Shown: one piece after another, positions 26,058 to 35,441 of the stretch
Layout of the letters: each line of letters starts with the position of its first letter
How positions within the stretch are numbered: the first letter of the stretch is position 1
Source: SHAN690 sp038131955
GTDB lineage: Bacteria > Bacteroidota > Bacteroidia > Flavobacteriales_G > Salibacteraceae
Direction: 5' to 3'
Assembly (NCBI GenBank): GCA_038131955.1
Contig: JAYPQK010000002.1
Span: 248,001 to 312,000 of the forward strand
Length of the DNA: 64,000 bases
Translations under genes and position numbers: made by a program
The notes under the pieces: model-generated
The model's database searches: none
Told to the model about the DNA's origin: nothing
Seen by the model: only the letters and a program-made list of their open reading frames with translations

Positions 26058-27518
26058 ATGATCAACCTCCGGTCCAGAAATCTTCGGAACTCCCTATGGA
26101 ACCTAGGCAACACGGTGTTCTACCCACTGGGGTTCTTGGCCCTGACTCCGTATTTCATCGACGGACTTGGTGAGCATCTCTTTGGCGCTTGGATGGTGCT
26201 CAATTCTATCGTTTTCATCAGCGTACACGTGCTCCACTTCGGCATGGGCCCATCGATTGCGATGTACGTAGCGGAAGCACGCGGACAGTCGAACCAGGTG
26301 CGCTTGAATCGTTATTTCAACGCCTCATTGAACTTCACCACACTTGTCGCCATTGCGATTGGAGTCATTGGCCTCCTGCTTTGGCTCTTTAGCCCGGTGG
26401 ATTGGTTTGCGTGGGAGGGAATCAGCGACCCATCCGACCTGAGATGGGCTATGATCTTGACCGTTGGAGTGATCGTCTCCAAGTTCTACGAGCAACTCTT
26501 CGGCGGATTCTTCAAAGGTTTTGAGGAGTACGATACGGCGGCCAAATTCAACATGATCCAAAAACTGAGCATGCTGGGACTGCAAGTACTAGCGCTGATG
26601 AATGGCTATGGCTTGAGTGGGATCATATTCGTGAGTTTTGGAACAAACCTTTTACTGGGAGTCGCGCAGTTCATCTGGAGTTTACGCTATCTCACTGAGT
26701 ACAAGTGGACGCCCAATTTGGATGGGGCTATCTTCCAGCGACTGGGTGTCTTTGGCTTTTGGTCGTGGATCCAAGCGATCATCTCTTTGCTGAGCTTCCA
26801 ACTCGATCGACTCTTGGTAGCCTTCGCGCTGGGAACGGATGTGGTTGCCTACTACAGCTTAGCATCTATGATCGCCAATCATCTGCACGTCATTTTGGAG
26901 GCGTCCATTGGCTGGATATTTCCTGCCGTATCGAGGATCATTCAAGAAAAAGGCGATCCGCGACCACTCTACATTACCGTGAGGAATTCGCTCATGGTAT
27001 TGGCCCTATCCGGTCTTACCCTGCTCTATTTGATCCGCGAGCCTCTGTTCACCCTATGGTTAGGTACTGAAAAAGCCGCTCAGGCCCTACCTTTCATTGA
27101 GTTATTCATCTTGCTTGAGGTGTTCTATGTGGTGTCCATTCTACCGAAGTTCTACCTGAACGGATTGAGTCGACTTAAGCTGATCACCTCGATCGAACTA
27201 GGGTACAAAACTCTAGGCATCATCAGTATGCTGACGTTCTTCTACATCATGCAGACTGCGGAATCACTGATCTGGGGACAAATCTTCAGTATGATGCTCA
27301 CCATGCCGTTAGAGATGTACTTGGTCAACCGGTTCGTCCTTCACGATACGTGGTGGAAAGAGAGCCTCTTGTTTGTCCTCCCTTGCTTTGTGCTTCTTGG
27401 AGCTCTGATCTTTCTACCCTCTCTATACGCTTCGGCAGCGCTTGGACTGGTGGGAATACTGATATTTGGCATCTACCTCAAACACCCTGATTTCAAGGTG
27501 AAGCTTTTGCTTGAATGA
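26058..27518 (+). CDS. Wzx-type polysaccharide flippase (MOP/PST family)
   Basis: 486 residues with about 12-14 hydrophobic segments and the MOP-like N-terminus (SLWNLGNTVFYPLGFLALTPYFI). The polar stretches between segments (GGFFKGFEEYDTAAKF; FQLDRLLVAFALGTDVVAYYSL) match the Wzx/PST pattern, especially the FQLDRLLVAFALG motif. It should flip undecaprenyl-linked repeat units across the inner membrane. First gene of the rightward polysaccharide operon; its stop overlaps the next start by four bases. Confidence 0.85.
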   Translation: MINLRSRNLRNSLWNLGNTVFYPLGFLALTPYFIDGLGEHLFGAWMVLNSIVFISVHVLHFGMGPSIAMYVAEARGQSNQVRLNRYFNASLNFTTLVAIAIGVIGLLLWLFSPVDWFAWEGISDPSDLRWAMILTVGVIVSKFYEQLFGGFFKGFEEYDTAAKFNMIQKLSMLGLQVLALMNGYGLSGIIFVSFGTNLLLGVAQFIWSLRYLTEYKWTPNLDGAIFQRLGVFGFWSWIQAIISLLSFQLDRLLVAFALGTDVVAYYSLASMIANHLHVILEASIGWIFPAVSRIIQEKGDPRPLYITVRNSLMVLALSGLTLLYLIREPLFTLWLGTEKAAQALPFIELFILLEVFYVVSILPKFYLNGLSRLKLITSIELGYKTLGIISMLTFFYIMQTAESLIWGQIFSMMLTMPLEMYLVNRFVLHDTWWKESLLFVLPCFVLLGALIFLPSLYASAALGLVGILIFGIYLKHPDFKVKLLLE

Positions 27519-28735
27519 GTCATCCCGCTTGGAAGACATACGGCCCATACGTTTTGTTGATCTACTTTTTCAACGCCTTCCTTTTACCTCACGGTCTTCT
27601 CTACAGCGCCATTCTCAGCCCGGTATTCATCTACTGGCTATGGAAGCAAGGGTCAAGGTTGGCTTTACCGATCGCTGCTCTGCTGATCATCCTACTCGAC
27701 GTGTACTATGGATATCAAGGAGCGTCCATACAGGCTCTTCTCCTTTCCTCCGGACTCTTCTTCACCGCCGTTGTCTTCGCCATCACCGCAGGTTATTGGT
27801 TTGATCAGAACCCTCACCCCCATTGGCTGTTCAAGCGCATCCTGACGTGGAACTCACTCTTCATCTTGGTGGCGCTGATCGCTCTACCCTTCTCGATCGG
27901 ACGATCGATCTTTTGGTATGAGGTTCCGATCTCTCCGGGAATCCCATCCTTTCCCCGATTAAAGCTATTCACCTACGAAGCCAGCTACTATGCCCTGCTC
28001 TTCGCCCCGCTATTTCTATACTTTCTCTGGCGTATCCTGTTCAATATGGAGAAGAAATGGCTAATGATCTCCTTTGCGATCTTCCTGCCTTTGCTGCTCT
28101 CCCTTTCCTTCGGCGTGATCGGAGCACTCGGACTGGCACTGCTCTTGACGTTGCTCTTTCACTACCGATTGCTCATCAAAATGGCTACAGTCAAAAGGAC
28201 GCTTTGGTACGCAGGAACCATTCTCACTGTGGTTGCCGTTTTGATCTGGCTCATCTTTCCTGAAAACCCCGTTTATCTGAGGATAGAATCCATTCTCGCC
28301 GGCGGCGACACTTCCGCGAAAGGGCGATTATATGAATCGTTCATGTTTGCAGCAGACCTCGTAAGAATTCACAATCCCTTATTGGGAGTAGGATTCGGGC
28401 AGATCAAGGTATTGGCCCATGAGCAGATCATCAATTACTATCAGTACGAAGGCGACTTTGCCGATATCGTGCGCATTCCCAACTCCGTGGCAGAGTTGCT
28501 CGCCACTTTCGGATATGTGGGCATGCTTGCCAAGCTGCTGGCAGAAATTCTCTTTTTCATACGCTACCGCGTTTTCGATAACGCGTTCAACCTCAGCCTT
28601 TTTCTCTTCATCTTCATCTACCAGTTCACCGGTAGCTTTTTAGTAAACACCGCTGAGATCATCATCTGGTGCATGGTCTTTTTTACTCGGTTTGAGGTCT
28701 TTTCCCTCCGACCAAAACCCACCACCGCATCATGA
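27515..28735 (+). CDS. O-antigen polymerase/ligase-like membrane protein 1 (Wzy-like)
   Basis: 406 residues with about 10-12 transmembrane helices and one larger periplasmic loop (roughly 245-320, containing ARLYESFMFAADL-like GRLYESF and GVGFGQ). Wzy and WaaL proteins share this topology, with a GRxxxW/F-type motif followed by GxGxG in the loop, and differ too much to be told apart by sequence. It overlaps both neighbours by four bases, so it belongs to the polysaccharide operon. Polymerase is the first guess because it follows the flippase. Confidence 0.75.
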   Translation: MSHPAWKTYGPYVLLIYFFNAFLLPHGLLYSAILSPVFIYWLWKQGSRLALPIAALLIILLDVYYGYQGASIQALLLSSGLFFTAVVFAITAGYWFDQNPHPHWLFKRILTWNSLFILVALIALPFSIGRSIFWYEVPISPGIPSFPRLKLFTYEASYYALLFAPLFLYFLWRILFNMEKKWLMISFAIFLPLLLSLSFGVIGALGLALLLTLLFHYRLLIKMATVKRTLWYAGTILTVVAVLIWLIFPENPVYLRIESILAGGDTSAKGRLYESFMFAADLVRIHNPLLGVGFGQIKVLAHEQIINYYQYEGDFADIVRIPNSVAELLATFGYVGMLAKLLAEILFFIRYRVFDNAFNLSLFLFIFIYQFTGSFLVNTAEIIIWCMVFFTRFEVFSLRPKPTTAS

Positions 28736-29802
28736 GGGTGCTCTTTCTTTCGCGTTCGACGCTCTATACCATCAAAGGTGGAGACACGATCCAGATGGAG
28801 AAGACGGCTGAGGGTCTGTGCAACCTTGGATTGGAAGTAGACATCAAGCTCGCCGGAGAAGCGTTTAACTCCAAAGACTACGACATAGTTCACTTTTTCA
28901 ATCTCATCCGTCCGGGAGACCTCATCGGTCATCTCTCCGAGATTAAGTGCAAGCTGGTCGTATCACCGATCTACGTGGACTACTCGGCCTACGACCAAAA
29001 CGAAAGGAAAGGACCTACGGGTATGCTAACGCGAATTCTCGGGAAGTTCGGTGCGGAGTACGTGAAGGGCGTCGGGCGTTTCGTTCTGGGACAGGACCGA
29101 CTCCAACCCAGCTACCTACTCGGGCATCGCAGAGCGATGAAACGCATCCTCGACAGGGCCGACCTGCTCCTTCCAAATTCTGCCAGTGAAGGCCATCGGG
29201 TGAAGAAGGAACTGAGCATTCAAGTGCAGGAAAGGGTGATTCCGTGCGGCATCGACCCGGAACTGTTCTTTCTCGACGAAGAAGTCGATCGCAACCCGAA
29301 TCTGGTTCTCTCGGTCGGACAGATCGAAGGCCGGAAGAATCAACACCGCTTGATAGAAGCGACTCGAAATATGGATGTGGACCTCGTGATCATCGGCAGG
29401 CCGAGTCCCAATAATGTGGATTACTACGAATATTGCCAACGCATAGCACACGAGCGGGTCACCTTCATTGACTTCATCCCTCAGGACGAACTGAGAGCTT
29501 ACTTCCAAAAAGCTGCCGTGCACGCACTCTCCAGTTGGTTCGAGACCGTTGGATTGACGAGTCTCGAAGCCGGAGCGTGTGGCTGTGGACTGGTGGTCTC
29601 TGAAATGGGCGACACGAGAGACTATTTTGACGGATTGGCTGAGTTTTGTCACCCCGGCGACGTAGAAAGCATTCGTAACGCCCTTATCAAGGCTTTGGAA
29701 TCGTCTGACAATAAGAAACGTGCGAATCATATTCGACAGCACTACACGTGGGAGATCGCCGCTCAGGAGACCTTAAAAGCCTATAGATCCATTCTGAATT
29801 GA
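28732..29802 (+). CDS. Glycosyltransferase family 4-like
   Basis: 356 residues with the GT-B fold layout: N-terminal Rossmann part (LFLSRSTLYTIKGGDTIQME) and C-terminal donor-binding part (LVLSVGQIEGRKNQHRLIEA, then ETVGLTSLEAGACGCGLV with the E-x7-E type motif around SLEAGACG). It adds a sugar to the lipid-linked repeat unit in the cytoplasm; donor and linkage unknown. Overlaps the upstream gene by four bases and the downstream gene by four bases. Confidence 0.85.
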   Translation: MRVLFLSRSTLYTIKGGDTIQMEKTAEGLCNLGLEVDIKLAGEAFNSKDYDIVHFFNLIRPGDLIGHLSEIKCKLVVSPIYVDYSAYDQNERKGPTGMLTRILGKFGAEYVKGVGRFVLGQDRLQPSYLLGHRRAMKRILDRADLLLPNSASEGHRVKKELSIQVQERVIPCGIDPELFFLDEEVDRNPNLVLSVGQIEGRKNQHRLIEATRNMDVDLVIIGRPSPNNVDYYEYCQRIAHERVTFIDFIPQDELRAYFQKAAVHALSSWFETVGLTSLEAGACGCGLVVSEMGDTRDYFDGLAEFCHPGDVESIRNALIKALESSDNKKRANHIRQHYTWEIAAQETLKAYRSILN

Positions 29803-30887
29803 AGACCAAACTCCGAATAGCGTTGCTGGGAACACGTGGTGTTCCGAATGCTTATGGAGGCTTTGAGCAAGCCGTGGAACACCTCGGTCCACGCTTGAAC
29901 GAGCAGGGACATGATGTGCATATCTATTGCAGCACGGGACAAGCAGAGAGATTGGAGTCTTGGGAAGGTTGTCAGTTACATTATTGCTTTGACCCAACGT
30001 CTTTGGGTACGTTTGGACAGTTCATCTATGACCTGAACTGCATTCGACACGCCAGGAGGCAGGCTTATGACGTCGTCATTCAATTTGGCTACACCAGCAG
30101 CAGCATTTGGTGGTGGCTTTGGCCTGAGGCGCCTCACTTGGTGAACATGGACGGGCTAGAATTCAAGCGGAGTAAGTACTCATCGTTAGTGCAAGGATTC
30201 CTACGGTACGCCGAACGTCTGGCAACCAGGGAAGCGTCGATTCTAATCGCAGATAATCCTGGAATCGAGGAATACCTGACCGAGCGTTATCCGAGTAGTC
30301 AAGTCCGCATGATCGCCTATGGAACGAGCCTACCCTCCTTACCTACTCCAACTCAGCCCGTATTAGACATGGGACTTTATCCCAACGCTTATGACCTCGT
30401 CATCTGCCGGATGGAGCCCGAGAATCACGTGGAGTTGATCTGCAAAGCGCATTCATCGTCGGAAGATCCTATTCCGCTTGTATTGGTGGGATCGACCGAA
30501 AATGGCTATGGGCGCCTGATGAAACAACGGTTTGGAAGTGAAGGGATACGATTTGTGGGAAGTTTATACGACCGAGAAAAACTCGATGCGCTTCGAGGGC
30601 ATTGTCTACACTACATCCACGGTCACAGCGTCGGAGGCACGAATCCTTCGCTACTCGAAGCGATGGCTGCAGCTCAGAGCATCATCGCGCATGACAATCC
30701 GTTCAATCGAAGCGTGCTCCAAGACGAAGGCGAATATTTCCTTGATGAGAGCTCGTTGCGTGATGCGCTTCAGAAAAAGAGCAGCCCCGACTCTCTTTCG
30801 AAGAATAGAGCGAGACTGACGAAAGACTATAACTGGGAATACATCGCTGATCAATATATGAACGCCTGCTATGAAGCCCTGGGTTGA
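29799..30887 (+). CDS. DUF1972-type glycosyltransferase
   Basis: 362 residues. The N-terminus LRIALLGTRGVPNAYGGFEQ is the signature of the DUF1972/rhamnosyltransferase-like GT4 group; a C-terminal GT-B motif follows (YIHGHSVGGTNPSLLEAMAA). The start is TTG at 29799, overlapping the upstream TGA; no ATG lies close enough in frame before the signature. It transfers a sugar in repeat-unit assembly; donor uncertain. It overlaps the next gene by 17 bases, an unusually long overlap for this locus. Confidence 0.85.
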   Translation: MKTKLRIALLGTRGVPNAYGGFEQAVEHLGPRLNEQGHDVHIYCSTGQAERLESWEGCQLHYCFDPTSLGTFGQFIYDLNCIRHARRQAYDVVIQFGYTSSSIWWWLWPEAPHLVNMDGLEFKRSKYSSLVQGFLRYAERLATREASILIADNPGIEEYLTERYPSSQVRMIAYGTSLPSLPTPTQPVLDMGLYPNAYDLVICRMEPENHVELICKAHSSSEDPIPLVLVGSTENGYGRLMKQRFGSEGIRFVGSLYDREKLDALRGHCLHYIHGHSVGGTNPSLLEAMAAAQSIIAHDNPFNRSVLQDEGEYFLDESSLRDALQKKSSPDSLSKNRARLTKDYNWEYIADQYMNACYEALG

Positions 30888-32097
30888 TAGAATACCAATC
30901 ATTTTGCCCGTGCTGTGGGCGCTGGTCTTGGCGACGAGTCCGTATCGTCCGTGGATAAGCGTGGCAATCATCGCACTGGCTGCAGGCACACTAGCATCTC
31001 TGCTCTCTAAGACTCATAGACAATCGATCTCCTGGAACATTCCCTTAGGAGTCTGGGTGATCTGGGGTCTTTTCGCGCTCTATTTGGTGGGTTTTCTCCG
31101 ATTTTGGGATATCAATGGTGCGTCGATCAAACTAGAGCAAAAATTGAGCTTGCTGGCTATGCCGTTGCTTTGGATCTTGTCGGGTTTAACATGGCAAAAA
31201 GTGAGGCTCCCAACCTATCTGTTGACCCTAGCGGGTCTGAGCATCGCAGGTGTGATCATGATCGCAGGGAGCGTATTGGATTGGACTGAAACACACAACC
31301 TTGCGGTGTTCTACTACGATCAATTTACTTTGCCGCTGTCTATCAGTCCGATCTATTTTGCGTTCGTCTTATCCATCCTGCTTCTTTGGCCGATTGATGA
31401 AGATGATGTGCCCATTTCAAGGCCTATTCATCGCGTCTTTCGATTCTTCATTTGGGGTTTGTTGTTCCTGTCGGCTTCCAAGCTCTTCACTTTCACCACG
31501 TTGATACTAGTCGGCTTGAAATGGATGCGATCTCGAAAATTCCAATGGAAATGGTGGTATGCGATGATCGGGGTCGGGCTGATTGCACTCCTCACACCCA
31601 CCGCCCTGAGAACCTATGACGTCGTGAAAAGCGATTTGAGTATTGTTCGTCAAGACGAATACCGTTATGACACGGAATTCAACGGACTCACCTTGCGATT
31701 AGTTCAGTTTCGGTTTGGTTTAGAGATACTCCGTGAACAGGATGCTTGGCTTTTTGGGCTAGGACCCATCAACACCAAGCCCGCCTTGGATGCGAAATAC
31801 GAGGAATACAACATGTACACAGGCAATCAGGAACTAGGTGACGTGGGTTACCGCAAATACAATTTCCACAATCAATGGATGGAAACTACTGCAGCGGTCG
31901 GGCTATTCGGAACCTTATTGTTGATAACCTTGTTCTTTCTACTGATGATGCGTACCAACCTTTTGGAAGGAGCTTCGTCATTAGTTTTGATCCTTTTGCT
32001 CTTTACCTTCACCGAGAGTTACCTGGAAAGGCAACTTGGCTTGGTCGTATTCAGTATGATGATCTCCATGTTGTTCAAACCATCGCGTATCGATTAG
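30871..32097 (+). CDS. O-antigen polymerase/ligase-like membrane protein 2
   Basis: 408 residues with about 11 transmembrane helices, including an N-terminal block (PIILPVLWALVLATSPYRPW) and a periplasmic loop around 240-310 containing LRLVQFRFGLEIL and GLGPIN. The loop ends with KYNFHNQWMETTAAVGLFGT, the HNxWxxxxxxxGxxG pattern of the WaaL/Wzy ligase-polymerase domain. This is the second such protein in the locus, so one may act as polymerase and the other as ligase. Nine bases after its stop comes the sugar transferase. Confidence 0.78.
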   Translation: MKPWVDRIPIILPVLWALVLATSPYRPWISVAIIALAAGTLASLLSKTHRQSISWNIPLGVWVIWGLFALYLVGFLRFWDINGASIKLEQKLSLLAMPLLWILSGLTWQKVRLPTYLLTLAGLSIAGVIMIAGSVLDWTETHNLAVFYYDQFTLPLSISPIYFAFVLSILLLWPIDEDDVPISRPIHRVFRFFIWGLLFLSASKLFTFTTLILVGLKWMRSRKFQWKWWYAMIGVGLIALLTPTALRTYDVVKSDLSIVRQDEYRYDTEFNGLTLRLVQFRFGLEILREQDAWLFGLGPINTKPALDAKYEEYNMYTGNQELGDVGYRKYNFHNQWMETTAAVGLFGTLLLITLFFLLMMRTNLLEGASSLVLILLLFTFTESYLERQLGLVVFSMMISMLFKPSRID

Positions 32098-32105
32098 ACC
32101 ACTAC

Positions 32106-32786
32106 ATGCCCGAATCAAATCTTGCATATTCTGAGGCGATCTCCTCACCGGAGATAGACCTTCTCGATCATGTATCCCTCAGAGGATTCACGATGGAGCA
32201 GCGGGGTCCAGTGATGGTATACCTGAAGCGCGCTGTAGACATTCTGGTCTCTTCGATCCTGTTACTCTTACTGACCCCGACCCTGTTTCCATTGCTTGCT
32301 TTACTGATCCGACTCGATTCGAAAGGTCCAGTATTCTTTATTCAAAGGCGCACGGGTCTTGGTCGAAATACCTTTCGCTGCATGAAGTTCAGAACCATGT
32401 TGCCCCTGGAATATTCTGCGGGCTTGACTGAAGAGCAACGAATTACTCCTCTCGGACTTTTCTTGAGAAAAAGTCACCTGGACGAATTACCTCAACTCTT
32501 CAACGTTTGGTTGGGACAGATGAGCTTGGTGGGCCCTCGTCCTCACATGCTCTCTGACACCCACGATTTTCAGCAACGGGCGAAGAATTACCACCTACGA
32601 CACAGCGTCCGTCCTGGGATCACCGGATTGGCCCAAGTGAATGGCTTCTTCGGTAAGGTAGAGGATGGAGAACACCTGCGAAAGCGCGTGGAATACGACA
32701 TCGAGTATGTCTACACATGGAGTATACAAAAAGACCTTAGTATCTTGCTGCGGACCATGATGATCCCATTGAAAGCAGATAAGTGA
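32106..32786 (+). CDS. Undecaprenyl-phosphate sugar phosphotransferase (bacterial sugar transferase)
   Basis: 226 residues from ATG 32106. One N-terminal membrane helix (AVDILVSSILLLLLTPTLFP), then PVFFIQRRTGLGRNTFRCMKFRTM, LRKSHLDELPQLFNVWLGQMS, and LVGPRPHM with RPGITGLAQVNGF: the complete PglC/WbaP-type monotopic phosphoglycosyltransferase core. The Asp-Glu pair in SHLDELP is the catalytic dyad of this family. It starts repeat-unit synthesis by loading the first sugar phosphate onto undecaprenyl phosphate. Frame open further upstream overlaps the previous gene and is not used. Confidence 0.92.
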   Translation: MPESNLAYSEAISSPEIDLLDHVSLRGFTMEQRGPVMVYLKRAVDILVSSILLLLLTPTLFPLLALLIRLDSKGPVFFIQRRTGLGRNTFRCMKFRTMLPLEYSAGLTEEQRITPLGLFLRKSHLDELPQLFNVWLGQMSLVGPRPHMLSDTHDFQQRAKNYHLRHSVRPGITGLAQVNGFFGKVEDGEHLRKRVEYDIEYVYTWSIQKDLSILLRTMMIPLKADK

Positions 32787-34570
32787 CCTCGGCCGTCCTC
32801 CATACCCTTCAATACTTCGATCTTTTCAAGCACCCCTTAACGAGCGAGGAGGTATTCCTCTTTCTGCAAGAAAGCTGTGACAAAGGTGATGTCGATAAGG
32901 CACTGCGCGAGCTCGTTTCAAACGGTGAAGTCCAACAAGAAGGCGACCTCTATCAACTGACATCAAAAGAGAACCATTTCTCCATTCGTCACGAACGGCA
33001 GTCCCGTGCCTTGCGCATGATCGATGAGAGTCGTCGCTTTGCCAAGATCATTGCTTCCTTCCCATTCGTACGAGGAATTGGCATCTCCGGCTCAACCTCC
33101 AAACTATCCGCTCCGGAAGATGCGGATCTTGATTTCTTCATCATCACAGCACAGGATCGACTATGGATCGCCCGAACGCTGCTTCATCTCTTCAAGAAGC
33201 TCACCTTTTTGACCGGTCACGAACACAAGTTCTGCATGAACTACTTCGTGGATGAAGCGCACCTGACCCTTCCCTATCCCAATGTCTACACGGCCCTGGA
33301 GTTGATGACGTTGATCCCTGTTTTCGGTGAGGAGACCGTTGAGCGACTGCGACATGAAAACGGTTGGACGAAGCAGCACTTACCGAACCACACGGGCCAA
33401 CCTCTGGCAAAAGCTCAGATCGTCAAGCCTCTAGGATTCATCAAGTCGTTCGGGGAGGTCTTGCTGAATATTCTACTGCCGGTTCGTCTCAATCTCGGAC
33501 TGATGAATCTGACGGACTGGAAATGGAGGCGCAAATTCAAACATCTGAATCTCAGCGAAGAAGCCTACGAACGCGCCTTGCTAACGAAGCCGCACATCTC
33601 AAAGAACCACCCCAAGGATTTCCAAAAGTTGATCCTTTCGCAATGGAAGGCCAATAAAGAAGGTGAATCGCGAATGAAGATCCTACTAACCGGAGCATCC
33701 GGATACATCGGACGTGCCGTCATGGAAGAACTAATAGGGCGCGAAGACATTCATCTCACGGTGCTCCGACACCGCTCCAGTGTGACAGCGAGTGAAGATG
33801 TCGAGTATCTCGATGGAGGATTGGAGAAGCTCAACTCTGACTATTTACAACGACTCCAACCCGATGTTATCATTCATCTTGCGCGTCCCACATTTCCAAA
33901 ATGGAGATGGCTGGGACGAAAGTTGGCCGGTTGGTACGGGAGTCAGCTCAATCAAAACTTGATCAAGACGCTCGAACGATCCCTTCCCCACACTCGCTTG
34001 ATCTATGTTTCTGGAAGCTTGATGTATGGACAAAGCAACGGTGTACCACATGATGAAAGCGCCCCGCTGGCTACGATCAGTTTTGCCCGGGCATATGTCA
34101 ATGCCGAACAACCTTTCCTCAAGACGCTCTCGAATGGAAATCAGCAAATCACCCTCTTGAGGGCTCCATGGGTACTGGGTGCAGGCTCATGGTTCGATTG
34201 GGTCTATGTAAAGCACTACCGTGACCACAAGAGCATTCCGCTGTTCGGAAGCGGTGACAACCACATGCATTTCATCCATCTCCGAGATCTAGCGAAGAGC
34301 ATTGTTAGTTGTGCCGAGAAAAGCGAGATCAAGGGTATTCGCAATGTCTTCTCTCCTGATGTCCTACCTCAACGAGACTTTGCCCAACTACTCTCGCAAG
34401 AATTGAATTGTGCCATTGACTCTTCTGTTGGAAAGTACGAAGCGGATCTTCAAGAGGCTTTCTCCTCTAACATCGTGTTGAGCACCAATCATTCGGACCT
34501 GGACGCGTTACCCGCAAGAGACCTTCGACAGGAGGTTCGATCTCTACTCGGGCTTCTGAAAGACAAATAG
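32783..34570 (+). CDS. Winged-helix/nucleotidyltransferase fused to NAD-dependent epimerase (SDR)
   Basis: 595 residues in one uninterrupted frame; GTG start overlaps the upstream TGA. Residues about 5-65 look like a winged-helix domain (YFDLFKHPLTSEEVFLFL). Residues about 95-200 have the polymerase-beta-type nucleotidyltransferase pattern: GIGISGSTS (Gly103-Ser104), then DADLDFFII (Asp115, Asp117). Residue 298 on is an extended SDR: ILLTGASGYIG (Rossmann), IHLARPTFPKW, YVSGSLMYGQSNG (Ser in the catalytic position), then FARAYVNAEQ where the usual YxxxK is not clear, and HFIHLRDLAKSIV. Separate proteins of both kinds occur near Bacteroidota polysaccharide genes; here they are one chain. Last gene of the locus; it overlaps the convergent methyltransferase by 27 bases. 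Confidence 0.8.
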   Translation: MTSAVLHTLQYFDLFKHPLTSEEVFLFLQESCDKGDVDKALRELVSNGEVQQEGDLYQLTSKENHFSIRHERQSRALRMIDESRRFAKIIASFPFVRGIGISGSTSKLSAPEDADLDFFIITAQDRLWIARTLLHLFKKLTFLTGHEHKFCMNYFVDEAHLTLPYPNVYTALELMTLIPVFGEETVERLRHENGWTKQHLPNHTGQPLAKAQIVKPLGFIKSFGEVLLNILLPVRLNLGLMNLTDWKWRRKFKHLNLSEEAYERALLTKPHISKNHPKDFQKLILSQWKANKEGESRMKILLTGASGYIGRAVMEELIGREDIHLTVLRHRSSVTASEDVEYLDGGLEKLNSDYLQRLQPDVIIHLARPTFPKWRWLGRKLAGWYGSQLNQNLIKTLERSLPHTRLIYVSGSLMYGQSNGVPHDESAPLATISFARAYVNAEQPFLKTLSNGNQQITLLRAPWVLGAGSWFDWVYVKHYRDHKSIPLFGSGDNHMHFIHLRDLAKSIVSCAEKSEIKGIRNVFSPDVLPQRDFAQLLSQELNCAIDSSVGKYEADLQEAFSSNIVLSTNHSDLDALPARDLRQEVRSLLGLLKDK

Positions 34571-35338
34571 CGTGTACTCGCCAAACTTCCAGAATGGACC
34601 CGCATTCAGCGCCTCATCCTTGTTCCATAGGCGATCAGCCTTAGCTTGGTCATGTTTGATCTTATGATCGTTATACCATGCCGGATAAACGATACTGAAG
34701 CCTCGGTGATCGAATTCTTTGAATGAAGCGAACGCCTTTCTCACTTGGTTGGGCGCATAGCATGACGATGCCAGATGGCGCTGAGGAGAATACCCACCCC
34801 AAACCTTCCTGATTCGAGCAAAGGCGGTCTTCCATCTCAACTTCAACAAGTTGACGATCAATTCGCGCAAGTACCACTTGTTGACGAATGTGAGCACTGC
34901 TACTCCACCCGGTTGTAAGGCTCCGTAAATGGACTCCGCTGCCTTCGGTAAACTTTCTACGGTGTTCAACGCCCCAAAGAAGACAAAGCACAGATCGAAC
35001 GGCGCATTCGGGAGGTCAGCCAAATCTTTCTCGGTCGACTGGATGACCGTGACATTCGATAGCTCAATTGTACGTCGACCTGCGGTCGAAACCATTTCCT
35101 TGGAGACATCCACGGCCGTGATCCGACTGTTCGGAAAGGTAGCCCCATACCACAGTGCATCGTATCCGGGACCGCAGCCGATCTCCAACGCAGTTTCTTT
35201 GGCATATTTCGCCGCAACCTCTCGAAAAGAGTTGCGGATGCGTTGGAGACTCTGATTCTCTTCAGCGCGCGCCTCAAAGCCCGACGTGGCATCCTCGTCG
35301 TAATACGCGCCGACTTCTTTGTAATAAGATTCACTCAT
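34544..35338 (-). CDS. Class I SAM-dependent methyltransferase
   Basis: 264 residues. Motif I is TALEIGCGPGYDALWYG (about residues 48-64), then ITAVDVSKEMV (acidic end of strand 2), FDLCFVFFGALNTV and LQPGGVAVLTFVN. The extended C-terminal part (RKVWGGYSPQRHLASSCYAP) is not diagnostic of a substrate. It is convergent with, and overlaps by 27 bases, the last gene of the polysaccharide locus, so a role in sugar or lipid modification is possible but unproven. Preceded by a TAGCTTTG -7 element. Confidence 0.85.
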   Translation of the reverse strand: MSESYYKEVGAYYDEDATSGFEARAEENQSLQRIRNSFREVAAKYAKETALEIGCGPGYDALWYGATFPNSRITAVDVSKEMVSTAGRRTIELSNVTVIQSTEKDLADLPNAPFDLCFVFFGALNTVESLPKAAESIYGALQPGGVAVLTFVNKWYLRELIVNLLKLRWKTAFARIRKVWGGYSPQRHLASSCYAPNQVRKAFASFKEFDHRGFSIVYPAWYNDHKIKHDQAKADRLWNKDEALNAGPFWKFGEYTLFVFQKPE

Positions 35339-35348
35339 TGGATTGGCT

Positions 35349-35356
35349 CAAAGCTA
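35349..35356 (-). promoter_or_regulatory. -7 promoter element of the methyltransferase gene
   Basis: Read on the minus strand this is TAGCTTTG, an exact TAnnTTTG, 10 bases before the start codon. No clear -33 TTG is present. A weaker TATCTTTA at 35407-35414 faces the other way toward rlmL. Confidence 0.45.
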
Positions 35357-35441
35357 CGGATTGACTTGGCTCGAAGAGGGCTTGTTATTCACCTTTAAGA
35401 CTAGAGTATCTTTACGGCCGAATTATTGACAGACATCCCAC

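Noticed and set aside
31875..32105. Upstream extension of the sugar transferase frame
   Set aside because: It overlaps the end of the second polymerase gene in another frame and encodes nothing of the family.
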